Positions 28,860-38,400 of a stretch of DNA of 64,000 nt are shown piece after piece. Under the pieces are notes generated by a model that searched no databases, had not been told where the DNA came from, and was given only the letters and a program-made list of their open reading frames with translations. The position numbers and the translations under genes are program-made. The DNA is from Aureimonas sp. SK2 (lineage in GTDB: Bacteria; Pseudomonadota; Alphaproteobacteria; Rhizobiales; Rhizobiaceae): the NCBI RefSeq assembly GCF_029813115.1, contig NZ_JAPZDS010000013.1:1-64000 (forward strand). Reading direction: 5' to 3'. Position 1 is the first letter of the stretch. Every line of letters begins with the position of its first letter.

Positions 28860-29858
28860 ATGATCCGACATCGACGCCCGCTGGCCGGCCTGGTCGTGGT
28901 TCTGACCGGCGCAAGTTCGGGCATCGGCCGCGCCACCGCGCTGGAGGCCGCGCGCCGCGGCGCACGGCTGGCGCTTCTGGCACGCGGGGAGGAAGAACTC
29001 GCCAAGGTGCGCGCCGAGGTCGAGGCGCTGGGCACCGAGGCGATCGCCGTTCCCGTGGACGTGTCCGACGACGCGGCCCTCCATGGGGCGTCGGAAACCG
29101 TCGTCGGCCGGTTCGGGCGGTTCGACGCCTGGATCAACAATGCCGGCGTCGCCGCCTATGCCAACCTCACCGACCTGCCGCTGCCGGAGCACCGGCGCCT
29201 GTTCGAGACCAACTACTGGGGCACGGTCCACGGCTCGCTCGCCGCCGTCGCCCATTTCCGCTCGCGGCCCGGGCGGGGGCGGCTGGTGAATGTGGGATCG
29301 GTCAACAGCGACGTTCCGGTGCCGTATCTCAGTGCCTATTCCGCCACCAAGCATGCCGTGAAGGGCTTCACCGACGCGCTGCGCATGGAGCTTCTCGCGA
29401 GCGGCGACCGGATCACCGTGACGCTCGTCAAGCCTTCGGGCATCGCCAGCGCCCTGCCCCATCACGCGAAGAACCACCTCACCGCCGAGCCGCGCGTGAT
29501 GCCGCCGCTCTACGCGCCCGAGCTGGTGGCCGACGCCATCCTCGACGCGCTCGCCCGCCCCGTGCGCGAGATCACTGTCGGCGCGCCCGGCGGCCTCCTG
29601 CGCGCCGCCATGAGCTGGGCGCCCAGCCTCACCGACCGGTTCATCGCGGCCGTCGTGCCGCCGATCACCCATTCGCGCCATCCGCTGACGCCGACCGACA
29701 ATCTCGACCGGCCGACGCAGGGCGCCCGCATCCATTCGCCCTATACGCGCGGGCTGCCGGTCAGCCTCTATACCGCCCTCCAGCCGCACCGGGCGGCGCT
29801 CCGCACGGTCGGCCTCGGCCTCGGCGCGCTCTGGCTCCTGTCGCGCCGGCGGCGCTGA
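28860..29858 (+). CDS. SDR family oxidoreductase with C-terminal extension
   Basis: 332 residues. A classical short-chain dehydrogenase core fills residues 10-250: cofactor motif TGASSGIG near residue 18, INNAG, a Ser in VGSVNSD and the catalytic YSATK. The last 80 residues are not part of the SDR fold; they end in a short hydrophobic stretch and RRRR (GLGLGALWLLSRRRR), suggesting a C-terminal membrane tail. Substrate is unknown; such extended SDRs are common in Rhizobiales. GGGAGATGGAG lies just upstream of ATG 28860. A second SDR is encoded at 43417-44223. Confidence 0.87.
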   Translation: MIRHRRPLAGLVVVLTGASSGIGRATALEAARRGARLALLARGEEELAKVRAEVEALGTEAIAVPVDVSDDAALHGASETVVGRFGRFDAWINNAGVAAYANLTDLPLPEHRRLFETNYWGTVHGSLAAVAHFRSRPGRGRLVNVGSVNSDVPVPYLSAYSATKHAVKGFTDALRMELLASGDRITVTLVKPSGIASALPHHAKNHLTAEPRVMPPLYAPELVADAILDALARPVREITVGAPGGLLRAAMSWAPSLTDRFIAAVVPPITHSRHPLTPTDNLDRPTQGARIHSPYTRGLPVSLYTALQPHRAALRTVGLGLGALWLLSRRRR

Positions 29859-30011
29859 ACCGACACGGCGCGACTTTTTTTGCGCTCGGCCCGCAAAAGG
29901 GCGCCGTCAGCCCCAATCCAGCCCCGACTGTTTTCTAGCCCCTTCCGAACGACCATCGAGGGCCTCCCGCCGCACGAGGAGCCCCGGACCATCGGAAGGC
30001 TGGATCTCGTC

Positions 30012-30677
30012 ATGAAGAAGCTCGTTCTCGTCGCCGTCGCCTCGGCCGGTCTTTTGGCAGGCTGCACCACCGACCCGTATACCGGCGAGCAGAAGATCTC
30101 GAACACCGCGGGCGGTCTCGGCATCGGCGCCGGCGCCGGCGCGCTCGGCGGCTATCTCGTCGGCCGCGCCACCGGCTCCGACCCCGGCCGCGCCGCGCTG
30201 ATCGGGGCCGGCATCGGCGCGATCGGCGGCGGCGGCATCGGCGTCTACATGGACCGCCAGGAGGCGGACCTGCGCGCCCAGCTCCAGGGCACCGGCGTCT
30301 CCGTCACCCGCCAGGGCGACCGGATCATCCTCAACATGCCCTCCAACATCACCTTCACGACCGACCAGGATCAGGTCCGCTCGGAGTTCTACCCGACGCT
30401 TCAGTCCGTCGCGATCGTGCTCAACAAGTACGACCAGTCGATCGTCGACGTCGCCGGCAACACCGACAATGTCGGCGGCGAAGGCTACAACTTCGCCCTG
30501 TCCCAGCGTCGCGCCCAGTCGGTCTCGCAGTTCCTCGCCAGCCAGGGCGTCAACCCGCGCCGCCTCAACACGCAAGGCTACGGCATGAGCCGGCCCATCG
30601 CCTCCAACGCGACGGAAGCCGGCCGCGCCCAGAACCGGCGCGTCGAGATCTCCATCTCGCCGCTGCAGGCGGGCTGA
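30012..30677 (+). CDS. OmpA family lipoprotein (YiaD-like)
   Basis: 221 residues. Signal peptide with lipobox LLAGC (Cys18), a glycine-zipper segment at about 35-80 (GGLGIGAGAGALGGYLVG, IGAGIGAIGGGGIG) and a C-terminal OmpA-like peptidoglycan-binding domain (about 115-218) with VDVAGNTDNVGGEGYN, LSQRRAQSVSQFL and AQNRRVEI. It should tether the outer membrane to murein in the manner of YiaD/Pal. ATG 30012 starts the signal peptide directly, so the longer frame is rejected. It stands alone before the convergent HxlR gene. Confidence 0.93.
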   Translation: MKKLVLVAVASAGLLAGCTTDPYTGEQKISNTAGGLGIGAGAGALGGYLVGRATGSDPGRAALIGAGIGAIGGGGIGVYMDRQEADLRAQLQGTGVSVTRQGDRIILNMPSNITFTTDQDQVRSEFYPTLQSVAIVLNKYDQSIVDVAGNTDNVGGEGYNFALSQRRAQSVSQFLASQGVNPRRLNTQGYGMSRPIASNATEAGRAQNRRVEISISPLQAG

Positions 30678-30699
30678 CCCGGCCCGGCCGCCGGCCGCC

Positions 30700-30725
30700 G
30701 GCGCGCCCGCTCAACCGGGCGCGCC
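30700..30725. terminator. Hairpin between the OmpA and HxlR genes
   Basis: GGCGCGCCCG (30700-30709) pairs perfectly with CGGGCGCGCC (30716-30725). The HxlR stop codon begins in the 6-base loop. No T-run, so termination is only possible. Confidence 0.4.
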
Positions 30726-31136
30726 TCTCCCCGCCCCGCCGCCGCGCCGGGCCTCGTCCTGCGCGCGCACGATGGCGGGCAGGCTCTCCTCGACCCAGTC
30801 CGCGAGATCCTTCACGCGCCGCGCCGCCCCGGCCCCGAGATCGGTCAGCGAGTACTCGACATGCGGGGGCACCGTGTCGAAGGAGACCCGGCGCACCAGG
30901 CCGTCGCCTTCCAGCGCCTTCAGCGTCTGCGCCAGCATCCGCTCGCTCACCCCGTCGATCCGGCGGCGCAACTGGGCGAAGCGGAACGTGCCCTCCTCCA
31001 GAACGATCAGCACCAGGACGCCCCACTGGCTCGTGAGATGCCGCAGCACCGCGCGCGACGGGCAGGCCGACGCCAGCACGTCGCCGCGCCGCAGCCGGTC
31101 GGACAGGAGTTCGGGGGAGTTCGATTGCGAGACCAT
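30711..31136 (-). CDS. HxlR family transcriptional regulator
   Basis: 141 residues: a winged helix-turn-helix with SQWGVLVLIVLEEGTFRFAQ, LRRRIDGVSERMLAQTLKAL and the wing VEYSLTDLGAG. A Cys in the SACPSRAVL segment (about residue 24) is the site where many HxlR regulators sense electrophiles or quinones; that use is inferred. It is divergent from an NmrA/QorB-like reductase gene across 79 bp that hold an inverted repeat typical of this family's operators, so it probably represses that gene and itself. The C-terminal 15 residues are Gly/Arg-rich and unremarkable. Confidence 0.92.
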   Translation of the reverse strand: MVSQSNSPELLSDRLRRGDVLASACPSRAVLRHLTSQWGVLVLIVLEEGTFRFAQLRRRIDGVSERMLAQTLKALEGDGLVRRVSFDTVPPHVEYSLTDLGAGAARRVKDLADWVEESLPAIVRAQDEARRGGGAGRGAPG

Positions 31137-31155
31137 ACGAACCTTTTTGTGCGTA

Positions 31156-31170
31156 CTTATCTTTCGTAAG
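31156..31170. promoter_or_regulatory. Candidate HxlR operator
   Basis: CTTA-N7-TAAG inverted repeat within GTACTTATCTTTCGTAAGC, centred in the divergent promoter space. Known HxlR-type regulators bind similar GTACTTA-TAAG palindromes. Confidence 0.5.
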
Positions 31171-31215
31171 CTCTCAGTCTAAGTGTCGCGGATCGATCCA
31201 GCAAGGAGACCGGAC

Positions 31216-32070
31216 GTGACCATTGCCATCACCGGGGCCACCGGCGCCCTCGGCCAGCTCATCCTCGCCTCGCTCGCCGCGCGCGATCCGTCCGCCGCGC
31301 CGGTCGCGCTGGCGCGATCGCCCGAACGGCTCGCGCAGACGGGCGTCGAGGCGCGCCGCTTCGACTACGACGACGAAGGCTCGCTCGCCCCGGCCCTTCG
31401 GGGCGTCGAGACGCTGATGCTCGTCTCCTCCAGCGAGGTCGGCAAGCGCGAGGCGCAGCACCGCGCGGTGATCGCGGCGGCACGCGAGGCGGGCGTCCGG
31501 CGCATCGTCTACACGAGCCTCCTCCATGCCGACCGCTCGCCCCTGTCGCTCGCCGGGGAGCACCTGGCGACCGAGGCCGCGCTGAAGGCGTCGGGCCTGC
31601 CGCACACGATCCTGCGCAACGGCTGGTACACGGAGAACTATACCGCCTCCGTGCCGCCCGCCGTGTCGCACGGCGCCTTCATCGGCAGCGCCGGCCAGGG
31701 TCGGATCGCCTCGGCCGCGCGCCGGGATTATGCCGAGGCGGCCGCCGCCGTGCTTGCCGAGAGCGGCCACGACAGCCGAACCTACGAGCTCGCGGGTGAC
31801 GACGCCTATACGCTCGCCGATCTCGCCGCCGAACTGTCGCGCCAGTCGGGGCGCGAGATCCCCTATGTCGACATGCCGGAAGCCGACTACGCGGCCGCGC
31901 TCGCCGGCGCCGGCCTGCCCGCGTCCCTGGCGCAGGCCATCGCGAGCTACGACACCGGCGCTCGGCAGAACGCGCTGTTCGACGATGGCCGTGCCCTGTC
32001 GCGCCTCATCGGCCGGCCGACCACGCCGCTGTCGGCGAGCATCGCCGAGGCGCTGCGGCAGACGGGCTGA
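31216..32070 (+). CDS. NmrA-like NAD(P)-binding reductase (QorB-like)
   Basis: 284 residues from GTG 31216, with AAGGAG at 31203-31208; this start gives almost exactly the length of E. coli QorB. Rossmann motif TGATGALGQLIL at residue 7, YTSLLHADRSPLSLAGEHLA and LRNGWYTENY are typical of the NmrA/QorB atypical SDR group, which reduce quinones with NADPH. Divergently paired with an HxlR regulator, as ytfG/ytfH are in E. coli, so induction by quinones or other electrophiles is likely. Confidence 0.9.
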   Translation: MTIAITGATGALGQLILASLAARDPSAAPVALARSPERLAQTGVEARRFDYDDEGSLAPALRGVETLMLVSSSEVGKREAQHRAVIAAAREAGVRRIVYTSLLHADRSPLSLAGEHLATEAALKASGLPHTILRNGWYTENYTASVPPAVSHGAFIGSAGQGRIASAARRDYAEAAAAVLAESGHDSRTYELAGDDAYTLADLAAELSRQSGREIPYVDMPEADYAAALAGAGLPASLAQAIASYDTGARQNALFDDGRALSRLIGRPTTPLSASIAEALRQTG

Positions 32071-32112
32071 ACGGGACCGTTCGGGGGATCGAGGCGGGGC
32101 GGCGCCCCGGCC

Positions 32113-33330
32113 TCACCCCCGCGACGCCCGCCCGTCCATCCGCCAGCTCACGGCCGCGACGCCGAGGGCGGCGAGCGCGAGGGCGGCGGAGGCGAGCGGC
32201 AGGGCGTCGTAGCCGAGGCCGGCCGAGATCATCATGGCGCCGACCCAGGCGCCGAAGGCGTTGCCGAGGTTGAAGGCGCTCTGGTTGATCGTGGAGGCAA
32301 GGTTGCGCGCGCCCTGCGAGGTCGCGACGATGCGCATCTGGATCGGCGAGGTGAGGCCGAAGACGACCATGCCCCAGAGGAGCATGAGGGCGACCATGGG
32401 CACGGGTCTGTCGGCAAAGACGTGGATGCCGGTGAGGATGGCGGCCATGGCGGCGAAGAGGCCTATGATGGAGGGCATGAGCTTCCAGTCGGCGAGCCGC
32501 GCGCCGAGGAGGTTGCCGATGGTCATGCCGGTGCCGAGCACGAAGAGGAGATAGGGGACGGTCGTCTCGGCAAGCCCCGTCACGCCGGTGAGGAGCGGCG
32601 CGATATAGGTGTAGAGGACAAAGAGCGCCGAGGAGGCGAGGACGCTCAGCGACATGGCCAGGAGCACGGGCGGGCGGACGAGCGCCCGCAGTTCCTCGGC
32701 AAAGCGCACGCCGGGCCGGGGCCGGCTGACGGGCACGAAGAGGTAGATCATCAGCGCCGTGACGGCGGCGAGCGCGGTGACGACCAGGAAGGCGGAGCGC
32801 CAGCCGAAGCTCTGGCCGATCACCGTGCCGAGCGGCACGCCGAAGACGTTGGCGAGCGTCATGCCGACGAAGAGCATGGAGATGGCCTGCGCCTCCTTGC
32901 CCGGCCGGGCGATCTCCGCGGCCAGCACCGCGCCGATGCCGAAGAAGGCGCCGTGGGCGAGCGCGGTGAAGAGGCGCGCGGCCATCAGCAGGCCGTAGGT
33001 CGGCGCGAGGGCGCAGGCGAGATTGCCGATGAAGAAGACGAGCGCCAGGAGGAACAGCGTGCGCCGGCGCTCCCAGCGGGAGGTGAGGACGGCGAGCAGC
33101 GGCGCGCCGAACACCACGCCGAGCGCATAGCCGGTGACGAGGAGGCCGGCCTGCGGAATGGAAACCTCGAGGTCGCTCGCCATGGTGGGCAGCAGGCCCA
33201 TGATGCCGAACTCGCCCGCGCCGATGACGAAGGATCCGAGCGAGAGCGAGGCGAGGGCAAGACCGACGCGGGGCGTCCCCCGGTCCGTGAGGTCGGCCGG
33301 GCTGACGGCGGGGGCGGATGGCAGGGTCAT
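32113..33330 (-). CDS. MFS transporter, DHA1/AraJ-like exporter
   Basis: 405 residues, about 12 transmembrane helices of the DHA1 drug:H+ antiporter group. The signature between TM2 and TM3 is seen as VLTSRWERRRTLFLLALVFF, the antiporter motif as GVPLGTVIGQSFGWRSAFLV. The closest well-known relatives are sugar or drug efflux proteins such as AraJ and SotB; substrate unknown. It begins at ATG 33330 and converges on the reductase gene at 32070. Upstream lies the 248-bp AT-richer region shared with mucR. Confidence 0.9.
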   Translation of the reverse strand: MTLPSAPAVSPADLTDRGTPRVGLALASLSLGSFVIGAGEFGIMGLLPTMASDLEVSIPQAGLLVTGYALGVVFGAPLLAVLTSRWERRRTLFLLALVFFIGNLACALAPTYGLLMAARLFTALAHGAFFGIGAVLAAEIARPGKEAQAISMLFVGMTLANVFGVPLGTVIGQSFGWRSAFLVVTALAAVTALMIYLFVPVSRPRPGVRFAEELRALVRPPVLLAMSLSVLASSALFVLYTYIAPLLTGVTGLAETTVPYLLFVLGTGMTIGNLLGARLADWKLMPSIIGLFAAMAAILTGIHVFADRPVPMVALMLLWGMVVFGLTSPIQMRIVATSQGARNLASTINQSAFNLGNAFGAWVGAMMISAGLGYDALPLASAALALAALGVAAVSWRMDGRASRG

Positions 33331-33578
33331 GGATCAATCACTCGCGCGAATCAGCCGGAGGCTGACCACGAATCGCAGACCGGCACCATGGCGCGGCACG
33401 CATAGGAGGCATGCGGAGAAACTCTTGGCCGGGTATCGATGCGCCTGCGGCGTGCATATCCGCCCGTTGCAGCCAACAATCCGATCCTACAGAAATAACA
33501 ACCGTCGATCGGATCATAATCGGGTAGACCAATATACGTTGCTACGTTATTTGTCCGTGAAAATTCGAGAGGATCGAA
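33331..33578. promoter_or_regulatory. AT-rich divergent control region, MFS exporter / mucR
   Basis: A 248-bp intergenic region that is clearly more AT-rich than its surroundings, especially 33480-33575. It holds repeated GATCGGATCATAATCGG-like words and ACGTTGCTACGTT, a 5-base direct repeat. MucR/Ros proteins bind AT-rich sites and repress their own gene, so self-control from here is plausible; no exact box can be assigned by eye. Confidence 0.4.
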
Positions 33579-34106
33579 ATGGACAACAGTAAGGACGTGT
33601 CGCGCCGACATCTGACCGCTCAGATCGTCAAGGCCTATGTCAGCAAGAATCACGTGACCCGGGACGATCTCGCGCCGTTGATCGGGATCGTCTACGCGTC
33701 GCTGGACTTCGACGCTGCCAAGGAGCCGGAAGCCGCGCCCGCCGCTCCTTTGGTCCCCGCCGTTCCCATCAAGAAGTCGGTCACGCCCGACTACTTGATC
33801 TGCCTGGAGGACGGAAAGCAGTTCAAGTCGCTGAAGCGCCATCTCAAGACCCATTACGACCTGACCCCCGAGGCCTATCGCCAGAAGTGGGGTCTGCCGG
33901 CCGACTACCCGATGGTCGCCGCCAACTACGCCGCCAAGCGCTCGGAGCTGGCCAAGAGCATCGGCCTCGGCCGCAAGGCGGCCCCCGAGGTCGAGCCGGA
34001 AGCGGAGATCGAGGAGGCACCCGCCCCGGCCGTCGAGACCGAGGCCCCGGAGAAGCCGGCCAAGCGCCGCCGCACCACCAAGAAGGCCGCCGCCGCGGCC
34101 GAGTAA
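33579..34106 (+). CDS. mucR: MucR/Ros family zinc-finger transcriptional regulator
   Basis: 175 residues. The Ros/MucR domain covers residues 1-130: oligomerising N-terminus (LTAQIVKAYVSKNHV), then the prokaryotic C2H2-like finger with Cys75, Asp78 in place of the second Cys, His88 and His92, and the conserved TPEAYRQKWGLPADYPM. A Lys/Ala/Glu tail follows. MucR is an H-NS-like global regulator of surface polysaccharide, motility and host interaction in Rhizobiales. It is preceded by an AT-rich region and followed by a strong terminator, so it is monocistronic. Confidence 0.95.
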   Translation: MDNSKDVSRRHLTAQIVKAYVSKNHVTRDDLAPLIGIVYASLDFDAAKEPEAAPAAPLVPAVPIKKSVTPDYLICLEDGKQFKSLKRHLKTHYDLTPEAYRQKWGLPADYPMVAANYAAKRSELAKSIGLGRKAAPEVEPEAEIEEAPAPAVETEAPEKPAKRRRTTKKAAAAAE

Positions 34107-34152
34107 GGTCCGGGCGGCCCGCCGGAAAGGCGGCGCCGGTCCTTGTCCATTC

Positions 34153-34187
34153 GAACGGCCGGCCTTCGGGCCGGCCGTTCGCGTTTC
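34153..34187 (+). terminator. Intrinsic terminator after mucR
   Basis: A perfect 12-bp stem GAACGGCCGGCC/GGCCGGCCGTTC with a TTCG loop, followed by GCGTTTCG. Confidence 0.8.
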
Positions 34188-34290
34188 GTGCGGCGCGGCG
34201 ATGCGACAACGCGCCCCGCGCACCTTGGGGGAACGATTGCCCGGTCCGGCGATTGCGACGAAACGCACTCGGCCGGAGACATCCCCTTCC

Positions 34291-35460
34291 ATGAGACCGA
34301 TTCCCACCGCGTTCGCCGTCCTGCTGATCGCGGCCGGGGGGCTCGGCGCCTCGTCCTATCTCTACGGTTGGCCCACCCCCTTGGCCGCGATCCTGCCCGG
34401 CGCCGCCGCCGAAGCCGGGGCCGACGAAGCGCGCGAGGAGCCGCCGACACCGGTGGTGCTGGCCGAGGCGACGCTCGCCGACATCGCCCTGACGCTGGAA
34501 GCGGTGGGCGACGCGGTGGCGCGCGAAAGCGTGACGGTGACGGCGCGCGTCTCGGGCCGCGTGCAGGAGATCGCCTTCACCGACGGGCAGGACGTGAACG
34601 AGGGCGACATCCTCGTGCGGCTCGATCCGGCCGACGCCGAGGATCAGGTCCGGGTCGCGGAAGCGGCGGCCGATGAGGCGCGCCAGGCCTTCGGCCGCGC
34701 CGCGCGACTGGCCGAGGATGGCACGGGGCCACGTGCGGTGGCCAACGACCTCCAGCGGCAGGCGGAGGCGGCGGAGGCGCAGGTCGCCTCGGCGCGCGAG
34801 CGGCTCGACGACTACAACATCCGCGCGCCCTTTGCGGGGCGCCTCGGCCTTCGCAACATCAGCCTCGGCGCGCTGATCCAGCCGGGCGGCGAGGTGGCGC
34901 TGCTCGACGCGGTGGATCCGATCGAGATTCGCTTCACCGTGCCGGAGCGCTATCTCGGCCAAGTGCGTATGGGCGCGCCGGTGGAGGCGGCCTCGGTCGC
35001 CTTTCCGGACGAGCGGTTCCGGGGCGAGGTGACGGCGATCGCGAGCCGGGTCGATCCGGCGCTGCGCACGGTGACGATCGAGGCGAGCGTTCCCAATGCC
35101 GACGAGAAGCTCCTGCCGGGCATGCTGATGAACGTGACGCTGGAGGTCGGCCAGCGCGAGGACGCGGTGACCGTGCCGCCGCTCGCCGTGCAGATCGAGG
35201 GCGCCGACCATTTCGTCTTCGCGGAGGACGACGGCAAGGCCGAGCGCGTCGCCGTGCGCGTCGGCCAGCGCGATCCCGACCGGCTGGAAATCGTGGAAGG
35301 GCTGGAGGCCGGGCGCCGCGTCGTGATCGAGGGCTTTCAGGACCTGACCTCCGGCCAGGCAATCGAGGTCAAGGACGCGCAGGAGGGCGAAACGCCCCCG
35401 GCCCGCGACGGCCCGCGGCCGGGCGAGGCGCAGGCCGCCGCGCCGGCCGCGCGGGGCTGA
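34291..35460 (+). CDS. RND efflux periplasmic adaptor subunit (MFP/HlyD type)
   Basis: 389 residues from ATG 34291 (GGAGA 13-17 bases upstream). A single N-terminal hydrophobic segment (AFAVLLIAAGGLGASSYLYG) anchors or exports the protein; then the barrel-sandwich/lipoyl half-motifs (VTARVSGRVQEIAFTDGQ; IRAPFAGRLGLRNISLGALI), a short coiled-coil hairpin rich in Ala/Glu, and a beta-barrel domain. It bridges the inner-membrane RND pump encoded 6 bp downstream to an outer-membrane channel. No TolC-type gene is nearby. The Pro/Ala-rich C-terminal tail is not conserved. Confidence 0.93.
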   Translation: MRPIPTAFAVLLIAAGGLGASSYLYGWPTPLAAILPGAAAEAGADEAREEPPTPVVLAEATLADIALTLEAVGDAVARESVTVTARVSGRVQEIAFTDGQDVNEGDILVRLDPADAEDQVRVAEAAADEARQAFGRAARLAEDGTGPRAVANDLQRQAEAAEAQVASARERLDDYNIRAPFAGRLGLRNISLGALIQPGGEVALLDAVDPIEIRFTVPERYLGQVRMGAPVEAASVAFPDERFRGEVTAIASRVDPALRTVTIEASVPNADEKLLPGMLMNVTLEVGQREDAVTVPPLAVQIEGADHFVFAEDDGKAERVAVRVGQRDPDRLEIVEGLEAGRRVVIEGFQDLTSGQAIEVKDAQEGETPPARDGPRPGEAQAAAPAARG

Positions 35461-35466
35461 GCCGCG

Positions 35467-38400
35467 ATGAAGCTCCTCGACACCGTCATCACCCGGCCGA
35501 TCCTGGCCGCCTCCTTCAACCTCCTCCTGATCGCTGTCGGCATCGGCGCCGCCCTGTCCCTGCCGATCCGCGAGTTTCCCGACGTCGATCCACCGTCGGT
35601 GACCGTCAACACGATCTATCGGGGCGCGCAGGCCGAGGTGGTGGAGCGCGAGGTGACGCGCATCATCGAGGAGAACCTTTCGGGCATCGCCGGCATCCGG
35701 CAGATCCGCTCCACGACGCGCGACGAGAATTCCGACATCGACCTCGAATTCGTGGCGGGCACCGACATCGACGCGGCCGCCGCCGACGTTCGCGACAAGG
35801 TCTCGGCCGTGCGCAACGACCTGCCCGACCTCGTCGAGGAGCCGGTGATCGAGAAGGCCTCGGCCGACGACCAGCCGATGATGTATCTGACGGTGCGCTC
35901 GGACGAGTACGACACGGCGGCCCTCACCGACATCGTGGACCGCACGGTGGTGGACGCGATCGGCGCCGTGTCCGGCGTCTCCCAGGTACAGATCGGCGGC
36001 GAGAAGCGCTACGCCATGCGCATCTGGCTCGACCGGCGCGCCATGGCCGCGCGCGGCGTCACGGCCTCCGACGTGTCGGCCCGCCTGGAGGCGGAGAATG
36101 TCGAGCTGCCGGCGGGCGAACTGGAGACCGCCACCCAGGCCATCACCCTTCGGGCCGACACGCGCTTCTCCTCGGCCGAGGAGTTCCGCGAGCTGTCGCT
36201 GGTCGACCGGCAGGGCCAGCGCGTCCGGCTCGGCGACATCGCGACCGTCGAGGTCGGCGTCGAGGATCGCAATTCCGGCTTCCGGGTCGACGGGCAGGAC
36301 GCCATCTCGCTCGGCATCGTGCGCCAGTCCAACGCCAACACGCTGGAGATCGCGCAAGGGGTGATCGAGGAACTGGACTCGGTGCGCGCCCAGATCCCCG
36401 ATTCCGTCGAGATCGCGGTCGGCTACAACGAGGCCGTCTTCATCCGCGAGAACCTGAAGAACGTCGCCACCACGCTGATGCAGACGGTGGCCGTCATCGT
36501 GGTCGTGATCTTCGTCTTCCTCGGGTCGGTCCGCTCGACCGTCATCCCGGCCGCGACGATCCCGGCTTCGGTCATCCCGGCGGCGATCGTCGCCGTCGCC
36601 ATGGGCTTCTCGCTGAACGCCCTCACCATTCTCGCCGTGATCCTGGCGATCAGCCTGTGCACCGACGACGCGGTCGTCATCATGGAGAACATTCGGCGCC
36701 GGCAGCAACAGGGCGAGCCGTTGCTGCTGGCCGCCGCCCGCGCGACGCGCCAGGTCGGATTCGCGGTCTTCGCCAGCGCCCTCGTCCTGATCGCCGTGAT
36801 CCTGCCGCTCGCCTTTCTCGGCGGCAATGTCGGCCTCCTGTTCCGCGAGTTCGCCGTGGTGCTGGCGGCGATCGTCGCCTTCTCCACCACGGCGGCCCTC
36901 ACGCTCGCGCCGATGCTGTCCTCCAAGCTCTTCAGCGGCCGGACCGAGCCGACGCGCATGGAGCGCTTCGTGGGGGCTAAGTTGGAGCGGCTTGGGCTCG
37001 CCTACAAGCGCGTGCTTGGTGCGGCGGTCCGCCATGTCTGGCTGACGCTTCTGGCCGGTCTCGCCTTTGCCGGCATCGGCATCTTCGCCTTCACGATCGT
37101 GCCGAGCGAACTCGCGCCCGACGAGGACCGCGGCGCCATCATCGTGCGCGCCGAAGGGCCGGAAGGCGCGTCCCCCGCCTACATGTCGGAGAAGATGCGC
37201 GCGCTGGAGGCCGTCGTGCGCGAGGCCAACGGCGAGGACGGTCCGATGCGCGCGATCCTCACCGTCCTGTCGCCCGGCCGATCGGGCCAGGGGCAGCCGA
37301 CCGTCGGCATCCTAATCGTGCAGCTCAAGGACTGGGCCGAGCGGGAGGAAACGCAGATGGCGTTCCAGGAGCGGCTGCAGGACGCGCTCCCGGCGGTGAC
37401 GGGCGTGCGCGCCTTCGCGATCAACCCGAACGGGCTCGGCCAGGGCGGCGGACGCCCGGTCTCCATGGTCGTGAAGGGGCCGGACCGCGCCGTCCTCGAC
37501 GCGTGGTCGCAGGAAATCGTCGAGAAGGGCCGCTCGATCCCCGGCCTCATCAACCTCGATTCCGACTACGACGACACCAAGCCGCAGATCCGCGTATCGA
37601 TGGACCGTTCGCGCGCCTCGGCGCTCGGCGTCGATGCGAGAGCCATCGGCGAGACGCTGCAGATCATGTTCGGCGAGGCGGAGATCACCCGCTATGTCGA
37701 GCGCGGCGAGGAATACGAGGTCATCCTCCAGGCGCGGAACGAGGACCGGCTGACGCCCGGCGACATCGACAACGTCTTCGTGCGCTCCGGCCAGGGCGAG
37801 CTGATCCCGCTCTCCAGCGTCGTGATCCGCGAGGAGGTCGGCACGGTGCGCGAGTTGGAACGGCTCGACCGCCAGCCCTCGATCACGATCGGCGCGAACC
37901 TCGCCCCCTCGCTGTCGCTCGGCGACGCGCTTTCGCAACTCGAGGAGATCGCGCGCGAGACGCAACCATCGGGGACCGAGATCGCCTATACCGGCCAGAG
38001 CCTCGACTTCCAGGAGACCGGCTCGGCCGTCCTCTTCATCCTCGCGATGATCCTGGTGCTGGTCTATCTCCTGCTCGCCGGCCAGTTCGAGAGCTTCGTC
38101 CACCCGTTCGTGATCCTGATGGCGGCGCCGGCCGCGCTCGCCGGCGGCATCCTGATCCTCTGGGCGATGGGCCAGACGCTCAACATCTACAGCCAGATCG
38201 CGATGCTGCTCCTGATCGGCCTCGTCGCCAAGAACGCGATCCTTCTGGTCGAATTCGCCAACCAGCTGCGCGAGGAGGGTGCCGAACCCTTCGAGGCGGC
38301 CGTCGAGGCGGCGGGCCAGCGGCTGCGCCCGATCCTGATGACGACGCTCGCCACCATCATCGGCGCCGTGCCGCTGCTTCTGGAGTCCGGCGCGGGCGCC

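Noticed and set aside
34243-34267. EcfG promoter before the RND adaptor gene
   Set aside because: GGAAC is followed by CGAT at 15 bases, a wrong spacing and an imperfect -10, so chance is likely.
33844-37035. 1063-residue minus-strand frame opposite the RND efflux genes
   Set aside because: Spans two convincing plus-strand genes and the mucR end; repetitive His/Asp/Arg composition typical of antisense shadow.
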